The position numbers were made by a program, and so were the translations under genes. A DNA stretch of 64,000 bases from Daucus carota subsp. sativus (lineage: Eukaryota; Streptophyta; Magnoliopsida; Apiales; Apiaceae): the NCBI RefSeq assembly GCF_001625215.2, contig NC_030385.2:3837135-3901134 (forward strand), written 5' to 3'. The notes below the pieces were generated by a model. It was given only the letters and a program-made list of their open reading frames with translations, did no database searches and was not told the DNA's origin. Positions 11,491 to 24,613 of the stretch are shown one piece after another (position 1 is the first letter of the stretch; each line of letters opens with the position of its first letter).

Positions 11491-12745
11491 ATATATGATT
11501 TACTCCTTAGGTGTAAAATTTGATGATGAACAAAATTAGTATAATGTAGAAGATTGCTTTGGCATTGCAACATACAACTATCGTCTATGGATTACTGATA
11601 ACTTTAATAAATCTGTTATGGGTGAAGGTCGAGAACAATTCATTATTATTAGCAGCATATTATCGGCAGAAAAATGTCGCCGAAAGATAAAAATTCTAGA
11701 ATAATTGTTTTTTCGATGAAAGACACCGTAACATCACCTGCATTTACAAATTAGACTAATGACCTTTTAACCCTAAATGTTTGGAGTATACACCGATGCG
11801 GCTTCGATTGCGGCTTCGATGTTTTAACTCGGCCGATTCAACCCTGCAAGTTTCTATAAATGTTTCTTTTAGCCCTCAATACCGGTATGAAGTCAAAAAA
11901 CAGTATATGACGGAGGGTAAACTTAATAATTTACTATTGAAGGTAAAGTTTGGTCGTTCTTTTTAACCCCTAAAGTATACATCTCGTTCTTTTAATCTCT
12001 AAACAATACATTAGAATACATTAAATGTTTTTTTCAGCCCTCAATATTTAATAGCCTTTAGCATTCACGTGTGAAATATCATGATTGTTCATCCATTATA
12101 TACCATATTTTTCATTCATACCAGTATAAGGGTTAAAAAAACATTTGTGAAATTTGGAGGGTTGAGTCGGCGAAATTAAAATATCGAGGGCGAGAAATAA
12201 ACAATTCACTGGCAGAAAAATGCTGCCGGTAAGTGAAAAATTCAACATAGTTGGTTTTTTCAATGGAAGACACCGTAACACCGTAAAAGCAGGTAATATA
12301 ATGCAATAATAAAAAATCTGGAGTTCATACCTTCTGGCAGGAAGAAAAACACAGGTAATATACTGCAACATTCGTGTGTCAAGACCAAACCATATGTTCT
12401 ATAAGATCAGAGACCCGCAATTAAGACCAAAAAGATTATAAGAAGATTAACAGTCTATTTTGCATCAAAGTGAGACAAAAAGAGACTCTCACTTTGATTT
12501 TGGATAGAGTTGCAACTATGAAAACTACATAATTCTGCTCAATACATTATTATCTGTCGACTGTATTGAACATGTGAAAAGCATATCTGCATATAATGAG
12601 TTTCTTTGATATATGGCAACATTATACATACTGACATACAAGCCAGGTAACAGTATATCGCAACTTATGGAGATTAAAATTCCAACTATCATGAAAATTG
12701 GTTTCTAACAAATTTGAATTCCGGATATAAAATGAAATAAAAAGA
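11491..12745. other. Intergenic region with a dispersed direct repeat
   Basis: No gene was found. Two direct copies of an ~80-base segment occur at about 11660-11742 and 12207-12288; both contain GGCAGAAAAATG and GAAAGACACCGTAACA or close variants. Between them are blocks such as TTTAACCCTAAATG and TTTTAACCCCTAAAGTATAC, which look like ends of an unidentified mobile element. No target duplication could be assigned. Confidence 0.45.
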
Positions 12746-15700
12746 TCACTTCTCCATCTTGCCCTAGAAACACATTAACCTCCACGTTTATTATTAGCTC
12801 AATTTCTTGTAAAGGAGATATTCTCCGGTATATATTCAATGCTTTCATTCTGCCTTTGCACAAGTAATACTCAAGTAGACAGGCAGTACTCAGAAGCTGC
12901 TTCTTTGGCCTTCTGAAATATTGATACAGAGAGGTTGAGTGAGTGTTGGGAGTATATACAGTATCGACCAATTGAAGCAATAGATCAATTACCTTCGAGA
13001 CAGCTATCCATGAATCTAAAGTTTTTACAGCCCTGCCTGATAATTGTGTTTCACGAGCAAGATCCACCCCAGCAGCCAGAGACTTGACATGTCCACTGAC
13101 CAAGAGCGCTGCTGCTGCATTAAGCACCTGCATAATTGTCAAGCAGATTAATAGAATTCAAATTCAGGAAGAAATAAAGATTATTAACATCTTTGTTTGT
13201 GCGCTTATTAACAATAATAGTTTCTCACGCCAAGAGTCAGATTTGCCAATGAACAAGGCAATAACTCAAAACAAAAACGAAGTCCATGGAATTGTGGAAA
13301 TGTAATGATTAAAAGATGCTGTAAAATCAGAAAAAAATTATCTGATAGATGTTTTAGATGGGAATTTTGATTTTTATTTGACTTATGTCCCCATATTTGT
13401 TTTCCCAAATATCCTTATATATACCAGAACTCCAGAAGAATCTTTAAATTCAAATCGGCAAGTAATTATTGTATGTGTTGCTTAGAGTAAAGTGCCTATT
13501 ATGTGAAACCAGAGGGAAAACACAGCAATATTATTGTTAGTGTTTTTTCTCCATCAAAATGAAGAAGCTTGTTTATTTGGCGATACTTACAAATGCATCA
13601 GCTATCGAGCCCTTTTCACCAGATAGAACTCTCCTTAAAATCTCTGCATTGTATTCTGGTCCTCCACCTCGCAAACTATCCAGTGTACAGCGAGGCATCC
13701 CAAAGTCCACTGCCAAATTCTAATACTTCAGAACAAGTTCTACGAAATAACACGTGAAAATATATTTACAATATTAAAAAATCTAGATTTAGGAGCAAGT
13801 AAAAGAAATGTAGGAAATTTGACTTCAACCACCACCGTGATTCTCTCTTGTCTTACACAAATATAAGTAATACTAAACCCCACAAAGGACTGTAGTTGAC
13901 CACCTGAAAACTAACAAACTGATTTTTTGAAACTTATCAAGATTGAAGTAAGGAAATTACATGGGTCAAACAGAAACTTCTCAATCTTATCTGAGGTGAC
14001 ATCGAGAACTAGCCCAGGCCCTGAAATTTCAAAGAGGGTATGCGAAATATCAGAAACTCTGAGCACATCCATGACTAAGAGGTATATGATGATCGAAAAT
14101 TGAACAAGACAGCGTCCATATTTCAATAGAAAAACATGTACATATTATCCTGTCTAGAAGAGCACCATACCAAGAGGACTCATTTCATCTAGGCCCTCTG
14201 AGTGGACAACTAATGCTCTTTTCATACCAAAACTTTGAAGTGCTTTTGCCATTTTCATGACCTGTCAAAACAAGAGAGAAACAAGACAAGAGCCTAACAT
14301 GAATAAACCAACATAAATCATAACCTCCAAATATTTTTTAGCGAGGATATACACGTGTAATGAATGCAAATGCTTGTTTTAGATCGATATCAGCACTATT
14401 TTTCTTTTAATGGTCAATGTAATGGAAAATAACATGAAGAGAAACCAGGTGAAAGAACACTTACAAGCTCTTCCTTGTATACTCCAACAACTGCAAAAGG
14501 TACTCGTGCAGGATTTAACATTGGTCCCAGGATGTTGAATACAGTCTTCACTTTCAGCTTGCTCCTCACAGGTCTAACAATCTTCATTGCTGGATGGTAA
14601 ATTGGAGACATCATGAAACCAATTCCAGCTTCATTCACACATCTTCTCACTCCCTACTCCCACCGGAAATAAAAACTTATTAACATTATATAAAAGGTAA
14701 AACCAAAATAAAACTGTATGCCCATTTCACTGTAAAAGTTTGGGACTTCACTATGGATGCCTCGTTTTACTATACAGATATCTGTGTACCTCCACTATCC
14801 ACTTGTTAGTGCTAACAAACTGTGAAAGCAGAATACTCAACGAACCATAATGGCTTCGTTTATAAGAGCCTAATAACTCAAAAGACCACTAGGGACATGC
14901 TTGTACAAATGATATGTATGCATCTATACATTAAGCTTTTAGCTATCTGCTAAAAATATTCTGTGAGAGACAGATAGTTGGAGAAAGTTGTATCGAAACA
15001 ACAATATAATATCCAAAAAATAGTGACAGACAATTGTTGGCATGGAACATTTACCAATCAAAACAAAACGATAAATACATGTTCAGCAAGTGCTAGGAAT
15101 GTTAAAAGCTTCAGTTCTACTGTATCTATATATATGCTCTGTTACATATGCCAAGTTTGTAAGATATTCGAACTCACAGAGATTAGGCGAGAAGATAAAC
15201 TTTAATGTCTCTGATAATTTAAAAAGTCTCTAATTTTCCTCAGAAAGCATATAGGAATGCACGGTAGATATACAAATACGGATTTGCTTATGGCAAAAAT
15301 TTAATGTAGCACAGTTTCAAAAAAGAGGCTACGTCAGACCAGCAAGCAAAAAAAATTAATAACGATGATTTAAAAAATCTAATCAATTTCAGGAAATTTA
15401 CCAACCTCAGGTTCCAAGTCTATTACAACCCCTAATTCTTCCAGTACATCTGCACTTCCACAAGCAGAAGAGCTCGATCTATTCCCTTGCTGAAATAAAA
15501 GTCATGTGTGCAAAATAAGCACTTTACAATTCCATTACTCAGAGAACTTCTTTAAATCATCAAAAATAAAGCATAAATATCAAATAAAACATAAAATACC
15601 CCTACCTTTGCAACTTTTGCACCGCAAGCTGCAGTAAGTATTGAAGCACCTGTCGATATATTGACAGTATTTGCACCATCCCCGCCTGTCCCAACTATGT

Positions 15701-16530
15701 CAACCCCATCACTCAAACCTTCAACCTTCAGGCAATGCTTAATCATTGCCCTTGCCAGCCCAACCACCTACATCAATTAAAAAACAAAATAAATAAAAAA
15801 ATCATGAACACTCTTCCATACCTATTAATTACACCAAACACAACATATCACACAACCTCCACACCACAAACATACAAATACAATGAAAAGGGTCAATACT
15901 TCTTCATATGTCTCTCCTTTGGCTCTCAAAAGAACAAGAAAAGCACTGATCAACGCCTCATTAGCATCATTCAGCAGAAAATCAAGAGAAGACTCCGCTT
16001 CAGATTCCGATAAATCCACACCAGCAATCAATGTTTCAATCAACTACACAAAAAAATTAAGAACACAAACACAAACATTACATAAAAGTCTAATCTTTAT
16101 ATTTACAATCATTAATTAATTAACAACATAACAAAAACATAAACATAAACACAAAATTACATTTCTTCAAAAAAAAAAAACACAAAATTACATAAACCTC
16201 CAACCTTTTTTTTTTGACAGGGTAAAAATCCAATCTTTTTTTTGACAGGATAAAAATCCAATCTTTAAATTACCATCATTTTTAAAAAAAAAAAATCATT
16301 AAGATTCCAAGAAAAACAAGAAATGGGTAGCTCACCTCACTAAAAGACACAGGAGAGGAGCTAGAATTATCACTACCAATATTACTAGCCTGATTGAAAA
16401 CCAAAGACTTTGACTTTTTCACTTGTGCAAAACTATTCGACACAGACAGCAAACAATTGGGAAGCTGCAATCTTGGATACTTGAGGGGGGTATAAGCAGA
16501 AGGGTGGAGTGGGCATTGGAGCAAGGCCAT
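12746..16530 (-). CDS. PAT1: Anthranilate phosphoribosyltransferase, plastid
   Basis: Joins anthranilate and PRPP to give phosphoribosylanthranilate, the second committed step of tryptophan synthesis, in the plastid stroma. Ten exons on the minus strand: 16530-16336, 16043-15900, 15767-15606, 15489-15406, 14653-14465, 14261-14171, 14020-13961, 13709-13591, 13127-12993 and a short 12763-12746. All are in frame; about 398 residues. The first 65 residues look like a transit peptide (Ser-rich, few acidic residues). The PRPP-binding glycine loop [15 protein letters not shown] (exon 3), [16 protein letters not shown] (exon 4) and [11 protein letters not shown] (exon 5) are intact. Exon 8 must begin at 13709 (GGCAG acceptor) to give [16 protein letters not shown]; an earlier TAG acceptor would create a stop. 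The last exon (GKMEK then stop) is the least certain part. Confidence 0.93.
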
Positions 16531-16757
16531 TCTGTTGTGTCTATATGTTTGTGTTGTGTGTGTATAGGTGATTGAAGGGTGTTAATAAATGAGAGAATCC
16601 GGGTATTTTCAGAGGGTTAAAAGAGGTGTTTGAGTCAGAAGAGAAAGAAAGAGAAAGGGTCAAAAACAGTTATTTGAGCAGACAGGACTCGGGAGGGTCT
16701 GCAGTGGTCTCCACAGGATCTGCCTGTTCATGTTAAACAAATGGATAAGAAATTTAC

Positions 16758-17210
16758 CGGCTGTATTCGATTAAGATTTTAACAGAGTCATTGTAATGAT
16801 TTTGATTTTACATAAATTCTTCGTAAAATGTCATATCATGTCACAGAGTTGGTATGGATTCTTTTAGGATTTGTTTACAATATTTCAAAATTTCATGAAT
16901 TTTGATGGGATTTCAAAAAACTTAAAATTACAATGAACAATGCCGTAAAATTTATTATTTTATAAAATTAAAAATAATCCATAAATATTTGAATAGCCTT
17001 AGATTTTAATGAATTTTAAACAATCCTCAATTAAATATCATCGAATTTTTAAGCATAATTTAAAATCTTGATTGAATACCAGCAGATTTTGCAGCATAAT
17101 TTAAAATTTCAATTAAATATCCCAATATTTAATGAATTATAAACAATTTCAGTTGAAACACTCACATTTCATGAATGACAAAAAATCTTTTAAATCTTAA
17201 TCGGACCCAT
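16758..17210. mobile_element. Candidate TIR MITE upstream of PAT1
   Basis: The ends are loosely inverted: GGCTGTATTCGATTAAGATT on the left, and GGGTCCGATTAAGATTTAAA read from the right. The interior is AT-rich with no coding potential and repeats of TTTAAAAT and AATTAAATAT. The pattern suits a PIF/Harbinger-like or hAT MITE. I could not find a clear target duplication, so the superfamily is open. Confidence 0.45.
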
Positions 17211-17304
17211 CCTGTTAGTTTCTTTATATGCAATTTTATGAGATGACAATAGATATATATTCATGTCAAAACTAATAGAAAAGATTTTAGTTTTCATATA
17301 TCAA

Positions 17305-17560
17305 TTAGATGATAGTTTCAAATTTTCAATTTTGACCGAATAGCATTTATAATTTTTTTGACTGTGTGTAATCTAAACCTATCTAACTAGAGAGTTTCAA
17401 ATCCATAATTTTGATCAAATAGTATTTATAATATTTTCTGACAGTTTATATTCGAAACATATATAATTTGATAAGATGACCGTTTCAAATCCTAAACTTT
17501 AGTTCAAATAGTATTTTTTTTTTTTGGACTGTTTGTGGTCTAAATTTCATAATTTTGTGC
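17305..17560. repeat. Degenerate tandem repeat, about 85 bp x 3
   Basis: Three successive units begin near 17313, 17393 and 17485. Each carries GTTTCAAAT, then an ATAGTATTTATAA-like block, then GACTGTTTGTG or a close variant. The units are diverged, so the expansion is old. No function is visible. Confidence 0.5.
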
Positions 17561-17711
17561 ATTTTGTAATCTCAACTTATTTTTCGGTTAAAATTTTTGT
17601 TACCATAATCTCTTTGTATTTTTATTATTTTTATTGTCTTACCTTATTTTTGCATAAATAAATTATTTATTTTATAAAACTAGCTCATAGCTCGTAAAAT
17701 GCAAATTCAAT

Positions 17712-18320
17712 AAAAGTAGAGGTTTTAATTGTTGTGGTGCAATTGCGGTTCGAAATTTTGTCAAACCGCAAGCCGCGGTGCGGGTTACGGTTTTAATATC
17801 ACAAAATGCGGTTAAAACCGCACCGCACCACATTTAATACATTTATATAAAAAATATTATAAATATTACATTATATATGCATTATTCCGCTAATTTATTA
17901 TGTATCAATCTTAGCAGTTTTATTTTTATATCAAGCCCCTCAAATTTGAATTGGAAGTTTGGAACTGTGTCTTTTGTCTAACTTGATCAATAAGAGAATA
18001 ACATACATAATTCTCCTTGAAAAACTGACACATTTAAAGTAAAATATATAGCTTTGTGCTCACTGGATTATAATTGTCTGTTATGAAATTTCATCAACCT
18101 AAAAATTTCAGATGTATTGTGATAATATATTCAGATTTTTAAAGTAAAAATATTGATTATAGACAAATTTTATAATTTAATTTTAACAATTGTTTAAATA
18201 TATAAACCGCACCGCCTTTTCACAATATAGTTTATGTGTTTTTAACTTTTCATGGTTTTGAGAATTTTAATCTGCGGTTTTAACCAAAAACCGCAATACC
18301 CTCACCGTGATCACCCTCGC
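17712..18320. mobile_element. Candidate hAT-type element rich in GCGGTT
   Basis: The left part carries GTGGTGCAATTGCGGTT and the inverted right part GGTGAGGGTATTGCGGTT. Complementary AACCGCACCGC and GCGGTTTTAACC words lie inside both ends, and the centre is AT-rich without coding content. This arrangement is typical of plant hAT MITEs with GCGGTTTGGTT-like subterminal repeats. The target duplication is unclear, so borders are approximate. Confidence 0.5.
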
Positions 18321-18680
18321 AGGATTATCCGAGTTATCTATGGAAATGACTACTCAGGACATGATATAAAACATGAGACGAGATAGAGATGCGAACATAG
18401 AATTCCACTCCGCAGATTTCCCAAGCTCTCTCCATTACAAGTTTACAACAAGCACGCACGCACCCAATCTTAAATTTTAAGGTCAGCCCTCCTCTTAACT
18501 CACCTCACCCATTTTTCAATTCACTTGTTTAATGTAATTTCTTACAACCCTAGTTCAATTACACACATATGTTTGATACTTGCACGACTTAACAACTAGT
18601 GTGTGATCAATTTGCTTGTAATTAGTTTAATTGAGATCAATCTTGTTTCACAATTGTAAAGATTTAATCTTTATGATCAA

Positions 18681-21600
18681 ATGAAAAATGGGGATGGTGA
18701 GAAATCATCAGATCATGTTGTTGGTGGGTTTTTGCCATGGCAAGGTCAACAGTTTGATGAAAGTGTTAATCTTTCGCCTGTTTCGTCGAGGTACTCGTCG
18801 TGTGGGGAGTCAGAGTTTGATAGGTATTGTAGTGCCAATTCGGTGATGGGGACCCCCAGTATGTGTAGCTCGGTTGGGCCTTTTCGTGAGGCTGAGTCGG
18901 AGTTTGGGTCTTTTAGGAGTTTGGATGGGTTTAGTTTGGGAGGGAGTTTTGAGAGGAAAATTGATGATAAGAAGGTACCGGAATTTGGTAGAAGAATTGA
19001 ATCGAGTGGAACGGATATTGGTTTGGAGAGAAGGAATGGTTTAGGATTTGGACAAGGGTTCGTGAGGAGTGATGGAGAAGTGAATCGACATGATGATTTT
19101 TCGGGCTGTATGGATTTTGGTGAGCAGAGTAGAGTAGGAGGGATTCCTGACTTGAGTACTGCTCTGGATGACGGGCTTTATGACGAGGATGGTGGTGGGC
19201 GTGTTTTGAAATGGGATTGTGCTACATCGAGGGTGATGCAAAGTAGTGATGATTATGATGGTAAGCTGCAGAAAGAAAGTGCAGAAGTTGACCAGGAGAT
19301 TGTGTCAACAAGTGGAGTTGCTATGCTTAGTGGTGATTCACATTGTTCCCCAAGTACTGAACGAGTTGACGGTTGTTTAGTAAATACAGGAACTGATATG
19401 GGATGTAACATGATAGATGGTGGGAGATGCTCGGATGAGGGCGAAGCCTCGTCCAGGTATGAATATTCAGAAGGCGAGGATTCATCATTTGGCTATGGTA
19501 CAGGTGATGAGAAGCAGATAAATCTTTATGATAAAAGAAACATAGGTTATTCCGAAGATAAAGTTAGAAGGGAAGAAAATGCGTTGCTTATGAACTCTTC
19601 TGTGGCATTTGGTTCAGATGACTGGGATGATTTTATGCAGGAAACTTGTGCGAATCCTATAACATCAATGGCACAGGATGACTTATGGGTTCAGAAACAA
19701 ATAAATGGTGGAAGTGATGCAGATAATCTACATTCAACTTCTGCATCTAACGTGGGGTTACAAAATATATGTTTGCCAGTGCAACAAGAAGGTGCAGAAA
19801 ACATTCTTCGTAATGGCAGTCAAGTACAAGATGTGAATGAATTAACTTTGGATATGGGAACTTGTTCTACTGACGGTCTTTTGGAGTTTGGTGATGCAGG
19901 GGAAGATTATATGAGCGCAGAAAAATATATATCCAAAATTAGCCAGCCAGCAGACTTGCCTCAGCAGTGCTCTGAGAGAAATGTATATGTAAAGGAACAT
20001 GATTTGCTAGTAGAAGATCTAGATATAAAAGCAGGTTCAAATATTGGTGAAAATAAAACAAAAGATGGACATTCGTGTACAAGTACCAAAGATAAACATA
20101 GAATTGTTCATTCCTCGAAAAGTATCAATTATGAGAAAACGAAACAGCAGTTGGATTCTCCTTCTAACGAATCACTTAGCCATCTTCATTCCACTTTAAA
20201 GGAAGTTTCAGAAGTTATGGTGAAAGAATCCCTTGAAGACCAGGTATCAAATTCATTGCAGGCACAAATTATTGAAAATAGGACAACCAAGGAATTTCCT
20301 GCTTCTAATCACCCTGCGCCAGTTGAGGTCAGCAAACTGTTATTATCTTTCTTTAAGTGGTTGAATTATCTATAATTACTGCCCTAGATAAACTTTTCTG
20401 ATACATCAAGTTGACTACATAAATACTCAATATATAAGAGTGAATGTGTGAACTTTATATGGTATATATATCCAAAGAAAATGAGTGGATGAATATTTAG
20501 ATGTATATACATATAAATAACACTCATTGAACTTGGCATGGTCTGTGCAGATTGTAATTGTCTTAGCTGGATTTTTTCTATGTTTCATGTTTTTCTCTTG
20601 AGATTGTATCCAATTCTGATACGACTTGTCTGTTTTATGATGCTTTTGGTGATAATATTTAGTTTTGTCATCTCTTGCAGGCAGGAACTCATAAAATAAA
20701 TGAATATTATGATGAGATCGTCCATGAGATGGAAGATATATTACTGGATTTTAATGAACCTCACGGGGCTAGATTTGTACAGAGTAACAGGTCATCTCTG
20801 TCCCAGATAAGTATGCCATTAAGAGATGGTGGGTCTACAGCTTCGACTTCAAGTTCTGAAAATGCTTATTTACTAATGAACCGCCCTGTGAGAATTGATA
20901 AGGTGGATGTAGTTGGTGCAAGGCAAAAGAAAGGGAACGTTTCACTGAGCGAAAGACTAGTTGGAGTGAAGGAATACACTGTTTATAAGTTACAAGTGTG
21001 GAGTGGAGAGGATGTGTGGGAAGTGGAAAGACGATACCGTGATTTTTGTACTTTACATCGCCGGTTGAAGACATTATCTGCGGAACAAGGCTGGATTCTT
21101 CCTTCTCCTTGGTCCTCTGTAGAACGAGAGTCTAGAAAGTTTTTTGGTAATGCTTCTCCAGCTGTCATTGAAGAGAGAAGTGTTCTTATCAAAAACTGTT
21201 TGCAATCCCTTATTGATTCGCAATTCTCATCTAGTCATTCAGGTCCCCTGATTTGGTTTTTGTCCCCACCAAAGGATGATCCCTGTTTTCTGGCATCTGG
21301 TAGTGAAATGCTTCAGTCAACAGCCCCTACTGGAGATGGTGCGGGAAACATATCTGCCTTTGGCACAACTATATCCCTTGTTGTTAAAATCTGGCCAAAC
21401 AAATCTAAGAGACAGATTTTAGAAGAACAACATTACACATGTTGGGGATGCCACAAACATTTTGATGATGGAAAAACTCGCATACTGGATTTAGTACAGA
21501 CTCTTGGATGGGGCAAGCCTCGTCTTTGTGAGTACAGCGGTCAGTTATATTGTGGTGCTTGCCACACAAATGAAACTGCTGTTTTGCCAGCCAGAGTTTT

Positions 21601-23687
21601 GCATTCCTGGGATTTCACTCAATATCCAGTTTCTCAACTGGCTAAGCATTATCTTGATTCTATCCACGACCAGGTAAATTGAAGCATGCGGCATATAATT
21701 TATCTTATCAATTAAATTTTCCTTATTATGAGACAATTTGGGAAAGCACATAGTTTGGAATGATTTCATTTTGAATTTTATTTGATCCCTTATCCTTGTA
21801 TGTGCGGGTGTAGTTATGTGTTTGTGTGTGCGTGTCTTAGAAATATTTCGGTAAGCCGACATTCTTGGATTAAATTTTCTTAATCTGCCTTCTTACCAGC
21901 CCATGTTGTGCGTCAGCGCCGTTAATCCTCTTCTTTTCTCAAAAGTTCCTGCGCTTCAACTAGTTACTAATGTTAGGAAAAGAATAGGAGCTATGCTGCC
22001 ATATATTAGATGCCCTTTCCGCAGAACCATATTCATAGGGCTTGGATCTCGGAGGTACCTTCTTGAAAGCAATGATTTCTTTGCACTTAGAGATCTAATT
22101 GATCTTTCGAAAGGTGTTTTTGCAGGTTAGCAATTTTACTAGAAGTTTACTATTGTTATTATTATTATATATTATTATATATTATTATGTATTCTATTAT
22201 TTTTTTGGTATGTTGTTTGGAAGAAATGCTATGGTGATAGTATTATATTCAGCATACCTTATTTTGTAGAAATAACTAAGAAGTTTAGGTTCAGTCATAT
22301 GTAGTTCTACATACAATATTTCCTTGAGATTAATTTCTTATCTGTAATAATAAAGAAAATTTACATAAGCAGTGAACATGTGATACAGGTGATATTGGTG
22401 TAAAGTTGTAGCATGTTAGCTACTTGGGGAAGACAGTTGAGTTTGGATACTGTAGTTAATGTCTTATAGTTATTTGACACTTCTAGCTTCATTTAAGCAT
22501 GACATCTGTTTGCCACGCCATCCTGCTCACATTAATAGATCTCACTGTCTTGCCATGAACACTTTATTTCCAGCATTCGAAGGAATCATGAACAGCCTTT
22601 ATTGTTTGTCTGTTACAAGCTTCTTGAACAGTCATGGTCTTTTTCATCTTTTCACCTCTTCTCTTGATGTACTCTTTAATCTTAAATTCTGTGTCCAGCG
22701 CTTCCGGTGATGGTAGAAACTGTTTCAAAGAAAATCCTGGAACATATCACAGAACAATGTCTTGTATGTTGTGATGTGGGTTTCCCGTGTAATGCTCGAC
22801 AAGCCTGTGAGGATCCATCTTCTCTCATTTTCCCTTTCCAGGTAAGCTACGTAACCTTGTGCATTTTAGTTTCAGGTGGGTCTTGACATCAAATTTGTGG
22901 TCTGATAGAGATTCTCTTTAATCATCAACTGTTTTACTAGTTGAAAGTATGACCTTATGGAAGTACATGTACAAAATCACTTTGATTGTTTATTGGTGTG
23001 AAGAAAATGGTGCTCCGTAAATTGTTGATGCCCCCTCTCACTTCTTTGTTTGCGAAGTGGCCCAAGTCCTAGTAAATTATCGAAGTATTACTAGTATATT
23101 AGAAACAAATGATGACACCTCGATTGTAGCTTTCGCTGAATTTCCTGAAACTTGGTTAAATTTCAGCTTGCATAAAGAACGTTAGATGCCATTACTAATG
23201 TTACATAGATTGAGAACAACCAGTAAACTACAGTATCATGTAAGCTATTTGCACGAATGTACATAAAAAGTTGAGTCATCCCTATTAGAACAGTTTTCCC
23301 AGATTAAAAGGTTGGTTAGTCCTGCAAATTGCTATCTAGTTACCATGGTTTTTGATCGGTAGCATCTAATAACAGGAAGGAGAGGTTGAAAGGTGCAGAT
23401 CCTGTAAGGTAGTTTTTCACAAACCATGCTATAAAAAGATAGCAACTTGTCCTTGTGGAGCCCACTTAAAGCCAGACAAGACCAAGAGGCTTGCAAGTGA
23501 AGGCAGTATGACTACCGAAGGTGATGCATACGGCACTTTGGAGTTGCTTGGCAGGCAGGACGATTCCTGGTCATCAGCCAACTTTCTGTCGGGATTGTTC
23601 TCAAAGGCAAAACTGGAGAAGTTATTGGTGCATAAAGATCATGATAATATCATTTCAATGAGTTCATTACCGAGCTCCTCCCTCTGA
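18681..23687 (+). CDS. PX-domain protein with C-terminal Rubicon-like zinc domain
   Basis: Predicted 1106-residue protein in five exons: 18681-20327, 20681-21673, 21900-22125, 22699-22841, 23376-23687. All are in frame. Residues 1-549 (exon 1) are acidic, Ser/Gly-rich and probably disordered, opening with a conserved-looking block (VNLSPVSSRYSSCGESEFD). A PX domain spans roughly residues 618-750, including the phosphoinositide-contact motif RRYRDF. The C-terminal third (about 800-1045) is a Cys/His-rich zinc-ribbon region of the DUF4206/Rubicon-homology type: CWGCHKHF, CGACH, CLVCCDVGFPC, CRSCKVVFHKPC, CPCGAH. By family it likely acts on PI3P-bearing endosomal or autophagic membranes, but that role is inferred. 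Leader introns may precede the ATG. It converges with the membrane-protein gene at 24564-26419. Confidence 0.9.
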
Positions 23688-24449
23688 GTGCATACATTAC
23701 TGCATTCTATACCTAGTATATACCATAGCTGTCGAACCACCAGAGTGTGTAATCGTATATCGCTAGACTGTTGATGTACCAATTAAATAGCATGGTAATG
23801 CTTCTTTTTGTGTGTATATGTATCATTGAAGCCCTTGTTCTTGGAAAACTTGATGTACTGTTTGTGCCTGGTGGCCTGCAGAAGATATAGTTGTAGGTTG
23901 TATTGTTTTCTCTTACATTTGATGTCAATGACCCAACATCTGTATTCATTGTAAACCATTTTTATAAATCTTAATATACATGTAATGAGAATCATAACAT
24001 TTTATTTATTAAATATCTGGTCGAGATCTGAGTAAAGGAAAAAGAAAAAGCTTAAAAGCTTAAAGAAGTGTAGTACCACCATAATTCACTTTTGACTAGC
24101 TTATTGCCTTTCACATGTCATCATCCCACCTTATCAATACGGACACAGTAGCTCCATATTAAAACTTTTTTGCTTTTTAATTAAATAAATTATATTTTGA
24201 ATAATAATAATAATCAAATTATATCCTCTCCAGTTTCCAATGGAGGCAACACACACTCACACAGACACTCTGTTTTCACTCAGCAGGACCTCAACCAAAT
24301 TGCTAGTACATTTTTTCTTTATGCACAAGAACAGACATAATATACGAGACGAGCTCGTGATCCACTCTTCAATCCCATCGACGAGTAGCTTCTGGGTTGC
24401 TTTCGTCGTCTGGCATTACGAATTTCAGCTCTCCACACTAAATATTTCT
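23688..24449. other. Convergent intergenic region
   Basis: Holds the 3' UTR of the PX gene and the distal 3' flank of the minus-strand membrane-protein gene. It is AT-rich with a short AAT run near 24200. I see no gene or mobile element. Confidence 0.5.
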
Positions 24450-24613
24450 CAGTAGTGTTTACAGAAATCGGTTAATCCGGATTAGTAGACATCGTGGTAA
24501 GATGGACCAAAGGATCTCGAAAACACAGAGTCAGTAGTGTTTACAGAAATCGGTTAATCCGGATTAGTAGACACCGTGGTAAGATGGACCAAAGGATCTC
24601 GAAAACACAGAGT
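24450..24613. repeat. Tandem duplication, 82 bp x 2
   Basis: Copy 1 is 24450-24531 and copy 2 is 24532-24613. I find a single base difference (ATCG against ACCG). Copy 2 covers the last codons, stop and start of the 3' UTR of the minus-strand membrane-protein gene. Copy 1 therefore places a second copy of that coding tail in its 3' UTR. Near-identity means the duplication is recent. Confidence 0.95.

Noticed and set aside
12705-13142. 145-codon minus-strand open frame as a separate gene
   Set aside because: Its first part is PAT1 exon 9; the rest is unspliced intron with no conservation.
24450-24613. Regular repeat as a possible CRISPR-like array
   Set aside because: Only two units, directly adjacent, without spacers, and overlapping a spliced plant gene.
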